Shown: one piece after another, positions 52,786-61,565 of the stretch
How the letters are laid out: each line of letters opens with the position of its first letter
How positions within the stretch are numbered: position 1 is the first letter of the stretch
Assembly: GCA_902363375.1 (NCBI GenBank)
Contig: CABIZX010000002.1
Coordinates: forward strand, 310,001 to 374,000
Length of the DNA stretch: 64,000 nt
Direction of reading: 5' to 3'
Origin: Clostridiaceae bacterium
GTDB lineage: Bacteria > Bacillota > Clostridia > Clostridiales > Clostridiaceae
Translations under genes and position numbers: made by a program
The notes under the pieces: generated by a model
Seen by the model: only the letters and a program-made list of their open reading frames with translations
Database searches by the model: none
What the model was told of the DNA's origin: nothing

Positions 52786-53802
52786 ATGAAAAAATTAATT
52801 GCATTACTTTCAGTTGTATTTTTAACTATGTCAATGCTAGTTGGTTGTGGATCATCTAAAAGTGCAACTAACGAAGAATTAGTGGTATATTTTGTACCAT
52901 CAAGAGATCCGTCAGAAATAAGAACAGCTACAGCGCCATTAGCTGATATGCTTAAGAAAGAATTAGCTGATCAAGGATTTGAATTTAAAAACATAAAAAT
53001 TGAGGTAGGTACTAGTTTTGAAGCTGTTGGAGAAGCTTTATCAGCAGGAACAGCTCATGTTGGATTTATACCAGGTGGTACTTATGTTTTATATGATGAT
53101 GGTGTAGATGTAGCATTAACAGCTACTCGTAACGGATTAAATCATGATTCTGATAATCCTGCCGATTGGAACACTGCTCCAACGGAAGCTACTGAAAATC
53201 AAGTAACTTACTACCGTTCATTAGTAATAGCTGGTCCTTCTGAAAAAGGTAAGGAATTAGCTGCTAAGATAAATAAGGGGGAGAAGCTAACTAAAGAGGA
53301 TGTTGAAGGCGCTACTTGGGGAATATCAAGTAATACAACTTCTCCAGCAGGATACATTTATCCAAGTTTATGGTTACAAGAAAACTTTGGAATATCTCTA
53401 ACAGATTTACCAAAGAAGGTAGCATTAGATAACTACACAACTTCATTATCACAACTTGCTAGTGGTCAAATTGACGTAATGGTAACTTATGCAGATGCAC
53501 GTCGTGACTATGAAAAAGAGTGGAATACTACCTTTGGTAGAAAAGCTACAGTTTGGGAAGAAACTAATGTTATAGGTGTGACTGAACCTATATACAATGA
53601 CACTATATCTGTAACTAAAGCAGAGTCAATGACTACTGAATTAAAAGAAGCTATACAAAAGGCTTTCATAAATATCGGAAACACTCCAGAAGGAAAAGAA
53701 ATCATATCTATATATAGCCATAATGGTTATGAAATAGGTGATAACAAGAACTATGATGGAGAAAGAGATGCACAAGAATTAATAAAATCTATGCAAAAAT
53801 AA
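52786..53802 (+). CDS. phnD: Phosphonate/phosphite-type ABC substrate-binding lipoprotein
   Basis: 338 residues. Lipobox LVGC gives Cys21. The PhnD fold shows VVYFVPSRDPSEI, PLADMLKKELADQG, EALSAGTAHVGFIPGGTYVLYDDG, TTSPAGYIYPSLWL and QLASGQIDVMVTYADARRDY. It binds a phosphonate, phosphite or phosphate-like ligand outside the membrane for the transporter that follows. AAAAGGAGAAGC precedes the ATG. No C-P lyase, phosphonatase or phosphite dehydrogenase gene is nearby, so the ligand is open. Confidence 0.9.
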   Translation: MKKLIALLSVVFLTMSMLVGCGSSKSATNEELVVYFVPSRDPSEIRTATAPLADMLKKELADQGFEFKNIKIEVGTSFEAVGEALSAGTAHVGFIPGGTYVLYDDGVDVALTATRNGLNHDSDNPADWNTAPTEATENQVTYYRSLVIAGPSEKGKELAAKINKGEKLTKEDVEGATWGISSNTTSPAGYIYPSLWLQENFGISLTDLPKKVALDNYTTSLSQLASGQIDVMVTYADARRDYEKEWNTTFGRKATVWEETNVIGVTEPIYNDTISVTKAESMTTELKEAIQKAFINIGNTPEGKEIISIYSHNGYEIGDNKNYDGERDAQELIKSMQK

Positions 53803-53811
53803 TTGAAGATT

Positions 53812-53844
53812 AAAATGGGTTCATGCTTAACATGAACTCATTTT
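53812..53844 (+). promoter_or_regulatory. Intercistronic hairpin between phnD and phnC
   Basis: AAAATGGGTTCATG and CATGAACTCATTTT form a 14-bp stem with one G-U pair and a 5-nt loop. It is followed by TTTTGTATG. It may partly terminate or protect the phnD mRNA, giving more binding protein than membrane parts, as is common in ABC operons. Confidence 0.68.
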
Positions 53845-53948
53845 GTATGTGAGGGTAAAGATACAAGATTTGTAATTGTAGTTAATTAAGATTTGTTTAT
53901 ATAAATTATAGAAACATTGTATTAAATATGTATTGTGGAGGGATACCT

Positions 53949-54713
53949 TTGATAAAATTTGATAAAGTAAATAAAATATATCCAAACGGATTACATGCAT
54001 TAAAAAATGTATCATTAGAAATTGAACAAGGTGAATTTGTTGCTATAATCGGGTTATCTGGAGCAGGTAAATCTACTTTACTTAGAACAATAAATAAGAT
54101 GCATGATATAACAGATGGAACATTAAATGTGAATGGACAAGATGTTAAAGAATTAAAGGGAAAAGAACTTCGTAGGTTTAGAAGAAGATTAGGAATGGTG
54201 TTTCAATCTTTTAATCTAGTTACTAGAACTACTGTTATAAAAAATGTATTAACATCTAGGGTACCAGATATGCCACTATGGAAATCTATTATTGGATTAT
54301 ACTCAAAGGAAGATAAGGTTGCAGCCTTAGAGGCCTTAGATAAGGTTGGAATATTAGATAAAGCTTACGTAAGAGCTGATCAACTTTCAGGTGGACAACA
54401 GCAACGTGTTGCATTAGCTAGAACTTTAGCTCAAAATCCAGAATTAATATTAGCAGATGAACCAGTTGCAGCCCTTGACCCTATAACAGCAGCTCAAGTA
54501 ATGGACGACTTTAAAAAAATTAATAGGGAAATGAATATATCAATTCTTATAAATATACACCATGTAGATTTAGCTTTAAAATATGCTGATAGAGTTATTG
54601 GTATAAAGGCTGGAGAAATTGTATATGATGGTCCAGCGAAGGATGTTAATGGAGAAATATTAAAGCAGATATATGGTCGTGAATTATCTGATGATGAGAT
54701 AATGGGGGATTAA
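53949..54713 (+). CDS. phnC: Phosphonate-type ABC transporter ATPase
   Basis: 254 residues from TTG 53949, 7-8 nt after GGAGGG. Walker A is GLSGAGKST, the Q-loop lies in LGMVFQSFNLVTR, the signature is LSGGQQQRVALARTL, Walker B is LILADEPVAALDP and the H-loop is NIHHVDLA. The IHHVD and PVAALDPITAAQVM details are typical of PhnC rather than other importers. It supplies ATP hydrolysis to the two PhnE permeases, the next of which starts 3 bases after its stop. Confidence 0.92.
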   Translation: MIKFDKVNKIYPNGLHALKNVSLEIEQGEFVAIIGLSGAGKSTLLRTINKMHDITDGTLNVNGQDVKELKGKELRRFRRRLGMVFQSFNLVTRTTVIKNVLTSRVPDMPLWKSIIGLYSKEDKVAALEALDKVGILDKAYVRADQLSGGQQQRVALARTLAQNPELILADEPVAALDPITAAQVMDDFKKINREMNISILINIHHVDLALKYADRVIGIKAGEIVYDGPAKDVNGEILKQIYGRELSDDEIMGD

Positions 54714-54715
54714 TT

Positions 54716-55540
54716 ATGGTACAAGCTATTAAAAATATCTTCAAACCTAAAAAAATCATATTACAAGATGGAAAAGAAATACAACCACCTAGATCTGTAG
54801 TACCGTATGTAATTATTGGACTAGCTGTGGCAATTATTATAGCTGGACAAGTAACTGGATTTAAATTTTCTACATTATTAGATAGAGGGAATCAGTTTTT
54901 TGTAATTTTAAAAGATATGTTTCCACCAGATTTTAGCTTTGCTAAAAATGTATTACCCTCTCTTATAGAAACTATAAAAATGTCATTATTAGGTTCTATG
55001 ATAGGAAGCTTTATAGCAATTCCATTTGCTATAATATCTTCTGTTAATATTAATAAATCAAAAATTGTATTAGCTATAGTAAGAATAGTTTTAAGCATAA
55101 CTAGAACTCTACCAACATTAATTATAGCGTTAATTGCCACATATATATTTGGGTTAGGAACTTTTTCAGGAACTGTAGCTATAACTATTTTTACTTTTGG
55201 TATAGTAGTAAAAATGTTATATGAAAAGATAGAGACTGTAGATATGGGACCTTTTGAAGCTATGGAAGCTGTTGGAGCAACAAAATTAAGAGCTTTTATA
55301 GCTGCTATAATGCCTCAAATATTACCAACTTATTTTTCAACTTGCCTATATAGCCTAGAAATAAATGTGCGTTATGCAGCTATATTAGGATATGTAGGAG
55401 CTGGTGGAATAGGACTTATTCTAAATGAAAAAATAGGTTGGAGAGAGTATGACAAAGTAGGAATGATATTAGTCATGCTATTTATAACAGTGGTTATCAT
55501 CGAGAATTTAAGTAAATATATAAGAGAAAGGCTGGGTTAG
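54716..55540 (+). CDS. phnE: Phosphonate-type ABC transporter permease
   Basis: 274 residues with five or six helices. The conserved EAA-type loop is AMEAVGATKLRAFIAAIMPQILPTYFS, and the C-terminal NVRYAAILGYVGAGGIGLILNEKIGWREYDKVGMIL is the PhnE signature. It pairs with the second permease gene, which starts two bases after its stop, to form a heterodimeric channel. The ATG has GGGGGATTAATT upstream within phnC. Confidence 0.92.
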   Translation: MVQAIKNIFKPKKIILQDGKEIQPPRSVVPYVIIGLAVAIIIAGQVTGFKFSTLLDRGNQFFVILKDMFPPDFSFAKNVLPSLIETIKMSLLGSMIGSFIAIPFAIISSVNINKSKIVLAIVRIVLSITRTLPTLIIALIATYIFGLGTFSGTVAITIFTFGIVVKMLYEKIETVDMGPFEAMEAVGATKLRAFIAAIMPQILPTYFSTCLYSLEINVRYAAILGYVGAGGIGLILNEKIGWREYDKVGMILVMLFITVVIIENLSKYIRERLG

Positions 55541-55541
55541 G

Positions 55542-56348
55542 ATGGAGTTATCAGTAAAAACACAACTTGAAAAAGAGCCAAATCTTTGGATACGTAAAAC
55601 TCTAACGGTAGTATTTATTATAGCCATAATGTTATGGGCGGCAAGATCTGTAGCATTTACTGGCGTTAAAGAAAACGGCGTAGATATAGCTAAAAACGTA
55701 TTATCGGGAATACTCCATCCAGATATGGACATGCTTTTTGATTTTAAAGCTGGAGTTCCTTATCTATTATTAGAAACAGTTTGTATAGCTCTACTAGGAA
55801 CTATAATAGGGACTATTCTAGCGATTCCCCTTTCTTTCATGGCATCTAGTAATATAGTTCCAAAATGGATAAGTGGTATAACTTTATTTATAATAGCAGC
55901 CATAAGAACTTTCCCATCTTTTGTTTATGGATTAATGTTCATACGTGTGACAGGGCCAGGAGCATTTGCCGGAGTTTTAACCATGTCAGTAGTATCTATA
56001 GGAATGATATCTAAGATGTTTATAGAGGCAATAGAAGATTTAGATACGAAAATATTAGAATCCTTAGATGCAGCTGGATGCAATACATTTGAAAAAATAA
56101 GATATGGTATTTTACCACAATTATTTACAAACTTTGTTTCAACAGCTATATATAGATTTGAAATAAATATAAAAGATGCATCTACATTAGGATTAGTAGG
56201 AGCAGGAGGAATAGGAGCTCCATTAATCTTTGCAATGAACGCCTTTAACTGGGATGAGGTTGGAGCAATTCTTTGTGGATTAATAGTCCTTGTGCTAGTA
56301 GTAGAAATACTTTCAACAAAAGTAAGAAATAAATTAGCAAGGGGTTAA
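55542..56348 (+). CDS. phnE: Phosphonate-type ABC transporter permease, second subunit
   Basis: 268 residues, same fold as the preceding gene: ESLDAAGCNTFEKIRYGILPQLFTNFVSTAIYRFEINIKDASTLGLVGAGGIGAPLIFAMNAFNWDEVG in overlapping parts. The two permeases have diverged well beyond a recent duplication. An ATG directly after the upstream stop and a start site GGTTAGG suggest translational coupling. A bidirectional terminator ends the operon. Confidence 0.92.
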   Translation: MELSVKTQLEKEPNLWIRKTLTVVFIIAIMLWAARSVAFTGVKENGVDIAKNVLSGILHPDMDMLFDFKAGVPYLLLETVCIALLGTIIGTILAIPLSFMASSNIVPKWISGITLFIIAAIRTFPSFVYGLMFIRVTGPGAFAGVLTMSVVSIGMISKMFIEAIEDLDTKILESLDAAGCNTFEKIRYGILPQLFTNFVSTAIYRFEINIKDASTLGLVGAGGIGAPLIFAMNAFNWDEVGAILCGLIVLVLVVEILSTKVRNKLARG

Positions 56349-56355
56349 AATAGAA

Positions 56356-56399
56356 ATATGCTGATTGAATATCAAATATTCAAATCAGCATATTTTTTA
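56356..56399. terminator. Bidirectional terminator
   Basis: ATATGCTGATT(G)AATAT and ATATTCAAATCAGCATAT, almost perfectly paired, with T6 on the plus strand and a mixed T-rich tract on the minus strand. Confidence 0.85.
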
Positions 56400-57911
56400 T
56401 TTAATAACAGTTAAATATTTATTTTTATCAACTACAACTTGCTTATGAGCTCTAAAATAGTCAATTATAATGTCTGGCATTTCTTTTAAGATTTCACCCT
56501 CTACTTTACAATCTCTATAAAAGTCATAGCCACCAGCTCCTGTTGCTCTGTAGTTGTTCATGGCAAGAGTAAATGTATCATTATTATTAACGTCTTTTCC
56601 TTTAAACTTCATTGAAACTACACGATTTCCAATTTCTTTAGTTAAGTCAAAAGTATAATCTAAGTTTGAAAAATAATCATAGTTATAATGTTCTACCTTT
56701 GGTTTTAAAAATCGCTCTGATACTTGCAATTTACCATCTACATATTCAAAGTAACTAGCACATCTTTCAAGGGCTAGTTTTAAGGTTTTTCCATCTACTT
56801 CAAGAATAGCTAAGGTATTAGGAAACATATAGGTAGATGTTATATCTCTTACAGTTACATCTTTATTAAAACCTTTTATGGAGTTAGCAAAGGAAGTAAC
56901 CGAAATATTCGCACCGCTGGAATCTAATTGAACTTGATTTATAAAGTTAGCTAAATAGGAGCCATTCACAGCCATATCTATATGAGTGCTAGGTTGAAGT
57001 TCCACATCTAAAAATCCAACTGGAGTATCTAGCCATTGCTGAACTTGATTTTCTAGATTTAAGAATTTATTATACATGGTTTTATTAGGATTAAGCTCCA
57101 CTGTTTTTAAGGTGGAATTTATATTTAAGGATAAGTCTTCATGAAGCTCTAGGTTAAGCTCTAAAAACTTTGTACCATTAGGTGGCGTCTGAGCTATATA
57201 AGTATTGTGAAGATAATGACCTGGAATCTCCATATGCTGATGTCCAGTTAGAAGAATGTGAAAATCAAACTCTTCACAAATTTTATAGGCTATGTTTTCA
57301 CTAGTATTACTTAATTTTTCATGAGATTCTAAGTCATTTTCAAATCCACCATGATAAATTCCTATTAGTAAATCACATTTATTCTTTACTTCCTCATAGG
57401 ATTTCTTTACTGAACTAAAAGTATCAGATATAGTAAAATTAATTATATTGTTAGGTCTTTCCCACCTATTTATAAAGTCAGTTGTAAATCCGATTATTCC
57501 TAGCCTTAAACCATTTTCCATAACCTTAATATCATAAGGAAGGATAGATAATTCTTTTGTTTTGTTATCTACGTTGGCACAAATACATTTGGCATTTAAA
57601 TTATTGAGATACTTTTTTAAATAATCGTAGCCGTAGTTAAAATCATGGTTACCAAGAGTTATGTAATCATATTGACCTTCATTGATGATAGAGGCTATTG
57701 GATGTACATCAAATTCATTATTACTTAAATAATTAGTGAAAGGAGAGCCTTGTATTGTATCTCCACCATCTATAATTAATGTGTTTCCATCCTTGTGAAA
57801 TTGATTAATAATATTTAACATTCCCATATTCTTTTTTTTATCATCTCTATAATCTGTAGGATATACATATCCATGAAGATCTGATGTAAAGTATATCTTT
57901 AGTTTTTTCAT
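56397..57911 (-). CDS. Cytosolic UshA/YunD-type 5'-nucleotidase family phosphoesterase
   Basis: 504 residues. The N-terminal metallophosphoesterase domain shows FTSDLHGY, IDGGDTIQGSP, ITLGNHDFNYG, IYHGGFE and LTGHQHMEI, which bind two metal ions. The C-terminal 5'-nucleotidase substrate domain begins near residue 290, with SYLANFINQVQLDSSGANISV and NNYRATGAGGYDFY. There is no signal peptide, unlike UshA; it resembles intracellular YunD of B. subtilis. It would hydrolyse nucleotides or 2',3'-cyclic nucleotides. It converges on the Phn operon, which could link both to phosphate supply. Confidence 0.88.
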   Translation of the reverse strand: MKKLKIYFTSDLHGYVYPTDYRDDKKKNMGMLNIINQFHKDGNTLIIDGGDTIQGSPFTNYLSNNEFDVHPIASIINEGQYDYITLGNHDFNYGYDYLKKYLNNLNAKCICANVDNKTKELSILPYDIKVMENGLRLGIIGFTTDFINRWERPNNIINFTISDTFSSVKKSYEEVKNKCDLLIGIYHGGFENDLESHEKLSNTSENIAYKICEEFDFHILLTGHQHMEIPGHYLHNTYIAQTPPNGTKFLELNLELHEDLSLNINSTLKTVELNPNKTMYNKFLNLENQVQQWLDTPVGFLDVELQPSTHIDMAVNGSYLANFINQVQLDSSGANISVTSFANSIKGFNKDVTVRDITSTYMFPNTLAILEVDGKTLKLALERCASYFEYVDGKLQVSERFLKPKVEHYNYDYFSNLDYTFDLTKEIGNRVVSMKFKGKDVNNNDTFTLAMNNYRATGAGGYDFYRDCKVEGEILKEMPDIIIDYFRAHKQVVVDKNKYLTVIK

Positions 57912-58001
57912 TTTGCACCTCTCTATATTATTTTAAGTTCATAGACCATTATAACATAGATAGTATTAGTCTATAAAATATAAAAATGTAATATTAAGAT
58001 A

Positions 58002-58030
58002 TTTACAATATAAGAATAAGATGTTAGTAT
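58002..58030 (+). promoter_or_regulatory. Promoter of the serS T-box leader
   Basis: TTTACA, exactly 17 nt, TAGTAT, giving a transcript that begins just before Stem I. Confidence 0.65.
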
Positions 58031-58059
58031 AGTGGTTAATATATTCAAATATAAAGACA

Positions 58060-58274
58060 ATGATGAAGCTGCGATTATTTCTATGTTTCAGAGAGCTGAT
58101 GGTAGGTGAGAATCAGTACATCAAATAATCTTTCCACTTCGGAGTTACTGGTGATGAATCAGAGGTTTAGTGCACCTTAAAGCACACAAAGAGGTCACAG
58201 AAGTGACAACTAGAGTGGTACCACGGGATATGATAGTTCTCGTCTCTATATTTGTAGAGATGAGAGCTTTTTTA
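58060..58274 (+). promoter_or_regulatory. T-box leader with Ser specifier
   Basis: Stem I has GATTATTT (58073-58080) pairing with AAATAATC (58123-58130), enclosing AGAGAGCTGATGG and GGTGAGAATCAGT. The specifier TCC (58133-58135) stands just before ACTTCGGAG, a serine codon. The T-box core is AGAGTGGTACCACGGG. The terminator (58236-58274) pairs GTTCTCGTCTCTATA with TAGAGATGAGAGC and ends in T6. The TGGT would pair with discriminator A, or with G only by wobble. Confidence 0.9.
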
Positions 58275-58365
58275 TTATACGGAAAATATAATTTAAAAAT
58301 GTAAAAAAGAAAAACTTATTTTAAAACAAGGTTTTATATTAAAAATTAATTTAGGAGGAACAAAC

Positions 58366-59640
58366 ATGATAGATATTTATTTAATTAGAAATAATCCAGA
58401 AAAGATTAGAGAAGCTCTTTTAAAGAGAATGAACAGTGTGGATTTTTCAGACCTTCTACAATGGGATGAAGAGAAAAGAAGAATATTAATAGAGGTTGAA
58501 GAATTAAAAAGTAAGAAAAATAGAGTTTCTAAAGAAATTCCTACCCTTAAAAAGAAGGGCGAAAATGTAGAAGCTTTATATGAAGAGATGAAAGTAGTTA
58601 GCAAGGAAATAAAAGAATATGATGAAAAACTTCAAGAGCTAGAGAAAAAGATTAATGAATTTATGGAGGGACTTCCTAATATACCAGATGAAGATGTGGT
58701 AGCAGGGGGAAAAGAAAATAATAAGGTAGTTAGAGAATTCAAAGAGAAGCCTAAGTTTGATTTTGAAATTAAAGACCATGTAGAGCTAGCTAAAACTCAT
58801 GATCTTATAGATTATGAAAGAGGAGTTAAACTTGGCGGGAATGGTTTTTGGATATATAAGGGGGTAGGAGCCATGCTGGAATGGGCTCTACTTAATTATT
58901 TTATCGAAGAACATATAAAGGATGGATATGAGTTTATCTTACCACCTCATATATTAAACTACCAGTGTGGCCTTTCAGCTGGTCAGTTTCCAAAGTTTAT
59001 TGATGAAGTTTTTACTGTTGGAGATAAAAAAGATAAAGAAAGCATGCGATTTATGCTTCCTACGGCAGAAACTGCTTTAATCAATCTTTATAGAGGAGAA
59101 ATTTTAAAAGAAGAAGACTTACCTAAAAAATTATTTGCATACACACCTTGTTATCGTGTAGAGGCAGGAAGCTATAGAAAATCTGAGAGAGGTATGATAA
59201 GAGGACATCAATTTAATAAGATAGAAATGTTCCAATATACTAAGCCAGAGGATTCAGATAAAGCTTTAGAAGAGTTAATTCAAAAGGCTGAAGCCTTAGT
59301 AAAAGGTCTAGGATTACATTATAGATTAGTTAAATTAGCGGCTAAAGATTGCAGTGCATCTATGGCAAAAACCTATGATATAGAAGTTTGGATACCAAGT
59401 ATGAATGAATATAAGGAAATAAGTTCAGCCTCTAATGCAAGGGATTATCAAGCAAGAAGAGGAATGATAAGATTTAGAAGAAAGGAAAGCAATAAAGTAG
59501 AATATGTGAACACTTTAAATGCATCTGGACTAGCTACAAGTAGACTATTACCAGCTATACTAGAACAGTATCAACAAGCTGATGGAAGTGTTATAGTACC
59601 AGAAGTATTAAGAAAGTGGATAGGTAAGGAAAAGCTATGA
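58366..59640 (+). CDS. serS: Seryl-tRNA synthetase
   Basis: 424 residues. The N-terminal coiled-coil arm (about 25-105) carries long Lys/Glu helices. Class II motif 2 is FAYTPCYRVEAGSYRKSERGMIRGHQFNKIEMF, and motif 3 is NASGLATSRLLPAILEQYQQADGSVIVPEVL. The serine-binding TAETALINLYRGE is present. It charges tRNA-Ser (and tRNA-Sec where present). TTAGGAGGAACAA precedes the ATG. Its stop overlaps the next start (ATGA), so the cyclase-like gene is coupled to it and shares T-box control. Confidence 0.97.
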   Translation: MIDIYLIRNNPEKIREALLKRMNSVDFSDLLQWDEEKRRILIEVEELKSKKNRVSKEIPTLKKKGENVEALYEEMKVVSKEIKEYDEKLQELEKKINEFMEGLPNIPDEDVVAGGKENNKVVREFKEKPKFDFEIKDHVELAKTHDLIDYERGVKLGGNGFWIYKGVGAMLEWALLNYFIEEHIKDGYEFILPPHILNYQCGLSAGQFPKFIDEVFTVGDKKDKESMRFMLPTAETALINLYRGEILKEEDLPKKLFAYTPCYRVEAGSYRKSERGMIRGHQFNKIEMFQYTKPEDSDKALEELIQKAEALVKGLGLHYRLVKLAAKDCSASMAKTYDIEVWIPSMNEYKEISSASNARDYQARRGMIRFRRKESNKVEYVNTLNASGLATSRLLPAILEQYQQADGSVIVPEVLRKWIGKEKL

Positions 59641-60284
59641 GAATTATAGATTTAACACATATAATTGATGAAAATATGTCAGTATTTCCAGGGACTAACC
59701 CTCCAGTTTTAAATAGAAAATATACGATTGAAGAGCATGGATTTAGAGAAGCTGAAATAACTATGTTTTCACATACGGGCACTCATATAGATGCACCTGC
59801 ACATATGCTCATGAATGGAGCAACTTTAGATGAACTACCAGTAGAACAATTTATAGGTAAGGCCATAGTTGTTGATTTGGGTGATTTATCAAATAAGGTA
59901 ATTGAACTCAGAGATATATTAAGTTATGAAGAGAAAATTAAAGCTGTAGATTTTGTAATAATAAGATCTGGTTGGGATAAGTATTGGGGAAGTGAAGATT
60001 ATTATAAAGGTTTTCCAACTCTAAGTGATGAAGCGGCTAAGTGGATATCGGAGTTTGATTTAAAAGGTATAGGAATAGATGCTATATCAATAGATGCCAT
60101 GGATTCTAAAACATTTAGTATCCACAATAGTTTATTAAATAGAGGAATGATAATAATTGAAAACTTAACTAATCTATCAGCTATAGAAAAAGAATTTTTT
60201 ATGATAAGTATTTTGCCATTAAAAATTAAATCAGCTGATGGATCACCAGTAAGGGCTATAGCAATAGAGTCAATAGACTATTAG
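59637..60284 (+). CDS. Cyclase-family (kynurenine formamidase-like) hydrolase
   Basis: 215 residues. The family metal motif is HTGTHIDAP (about residues 46-54), preceded by ITMFSHTG. The N-terminus IIDLTHIIDENMSVFPGTNPP and SIDAMDSKT are also characteristic of the cyclase superfamily, which includes arylformamidase and isatin hydrolases. It probably binds a divalent metal and hydrolyses an amide or lactone; its substrate is not predictable. It overlaps serS by four bases and has no terminator between them. That makes it part of the seryl-tRNA synthetase operon, an uncommon arrangement. Confidence 0.87.
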   Translation: MRIIDLTHIIDENMSVFPGTNPPVLNRKYTIEEHGFREAEITMFSHTGTHIDAPAHMLMNGATLDELPVEQFIGKAIVVDLGDLSNKVIELRDILSYEEKIKAVDFVIIRSGWDKYWGSEDYYKGFPTLSDEAAKWISEFDLKGIGIDAISIDAMDSKTFSIHNSLLNRGMIIIENLTNLSAIEKEFFMISILPLKIKSADGSPVRAIAIESIDY

Positions 60285-60456
60285 AAAATAACTCTATTGC
60301 TATTAAATTAGCTATGGAATAGGGGATAGGATTATATATATGATATTATAAGCAGTAAAATAATAGATATAGATTATTTCATATAAGAACTTTTAATCTA
60401 CTATTGAATACTATGTAATTATAGTGAATTATTTTAATAGTTAGGAGGAAAGTTTA

Positions 60457-60687
60457 ATGAATCCTTATGAATTAATAGCAAAAATAAAGGAAAGAATGAA
60501 AGATCCTAATTTTGCAGCTAGATTTAATAATGCTTCAAATGTAATTAGTAATATACCTGGATTACAACAAGAGATAATGAGAATAGCACAAATAAATGAT
60601 CCTAAGGCACAAAGTGCAGCAATAGAAAGATTACCTAAAGAGGCTAAGCAAGCTGTTCAAGAGATATTAAGTTTATTAAATATGTAG
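60457..60687 (+). CDS. Small clostridial hypothetical protein
   Basis: 76 residues: MNPYELIAKIKERMKDPNFAARFNNASNVISNIPGLQQEIM and then an amphipathic C-terminal helix (QAVQEILSLLNM). Helical and soluble, with no cysteine and no signal. TTAGGAGGAAAG before the ATG and two terminators after it define a monocistronic unit. The pattern is reminiscent of short helix-rich clostridial proteins of unknown function. I cannot assign a role. Confidence 0.75.
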   Translation: MNPYELIAKIKERMKDPNFAARFNNASNVISNIPGLQQEIMRIAQINDPKAQSAAIERLPKEAKQAVQEILSLLNM

Positions 60688-60720
60688 TATTCTAATTAAA
60701 TAAGATAAACTACTTAATAA

Positions 60721-60757
60721 AATAAACCAGAGATAATTTATCTTTGGTTTATTTTAT
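60721..60757 (+). terminator. Intrinsic terminator
   Basis: AATAAACCAGAGATA and TATCTTTGGTTTATT pair with one G-U, followed by TTATAATT. Confidence 0.75.
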
Positions 60758-60801
60758 AATTAGGAATACAGATTAAAAATTGGTTATAAAGTATTAATTA
60801 T

Positions 60802-60838
60802 ATGCTCTGAAGTATTTAGAATATTTCAGAGCTTTTTT
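60802..60838 (+). terminator. Second intrinsic terminator
   Basis: GCTCTGAAGTATT and AATATTTCAGAGC form a perfect stem with T6, 45 bases after the first. Confidence 0.85.
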
Positions 60839-60958
60839 ATTTTACAATAAAACTTAATATTTTAAGAAAATCTTTAGAAAATCTTAAGTTTTATATGTAA
60901 ATTTTCTTTAAAATCTCAGCCTATAATTAAAGTATAGCAAGAGCAAGGAGGTATTTGA

Positions 60959-61468
60959 ATGGAAGCATCAACTATATTAAGTTATCTATCAGACTATGGA
61001 ATGATATGTATATTTATTATTATTTTTCTTGAATATTTAAATTTACCAGGATTTCCAGCAGGTATAATAATGCCATTAGCAGGAGTGTGGGTTGCAAATA
61101 GTGGTGCTAGCATATTACTTGCATTAGGAGTATCGGTAATGGCAGGAGTGATAGGAAGCTGGATGCTATACATAATCGGAAGATATGGCGGAGAATTTTT
61201 ATTAGAAAAATATACAAAAAAGTTTCCTAAACATGAACCTATGATTAACAAAGGTATAAATAAGTTGAGAAAGCACGGAAATTTAGGAGTATTTATTTGC
61301 AAACTAATGCCTGCTGTAAGAACCCTAATATCAATTCCGGCTGGGGTAATAAAATTAGATTTTATTAAATATACAGTTTACTCGGCACTAGGAATCTTAA
61401 TTTGGAATGGAGTATTTATGGGCTTTGGATATATTTTTGGTGATATGGTAATGCAAGCAATTAAATAG
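60959..61468 (+). CDS. DedA-family membrane protein
   Basis: 169 residues with four or five hydrophobic segments. The DedA signature is FICKLMPAVRTLISIPAGVIKLDFIKY; the N-terminal LEYLNLPGFPAGIIMPLAGV is also typical. It is a little short of the usual 190-220 residues. DedA proteins are thought to move undecaprenyl phosphate or phospholipids across the membrane. CAAGGAGGTATTT precedes the ATG. A glycosyltransferase gene starts 97 bases downstream, so a role in envelope lipid handling is plausible. Confidence 0.85.
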   Translation: MEASTILSYLSDYGMICIFIIIFLEYLNLPGFPAGIIMPLAGVWVANSGASILLALGVSVMAGVIGSWMLYIIGRYGGEFLLEKYTKKFPKHEPMINKGINKLRKHGNLGVFICKLMPAVRTLISIPAGVIKLDFIKYTVYSALGILIWNGVFMGFGYIFGDMVMQAIK

Positions 61469-61565
61469 TACAAATATAGGAGTGAATATAGATAATTATA
61501 AATATGAATTAATGAAATATAAGAAATTAAAATATATAAATTTTAAATATTAAGGGGGAGTAAAA

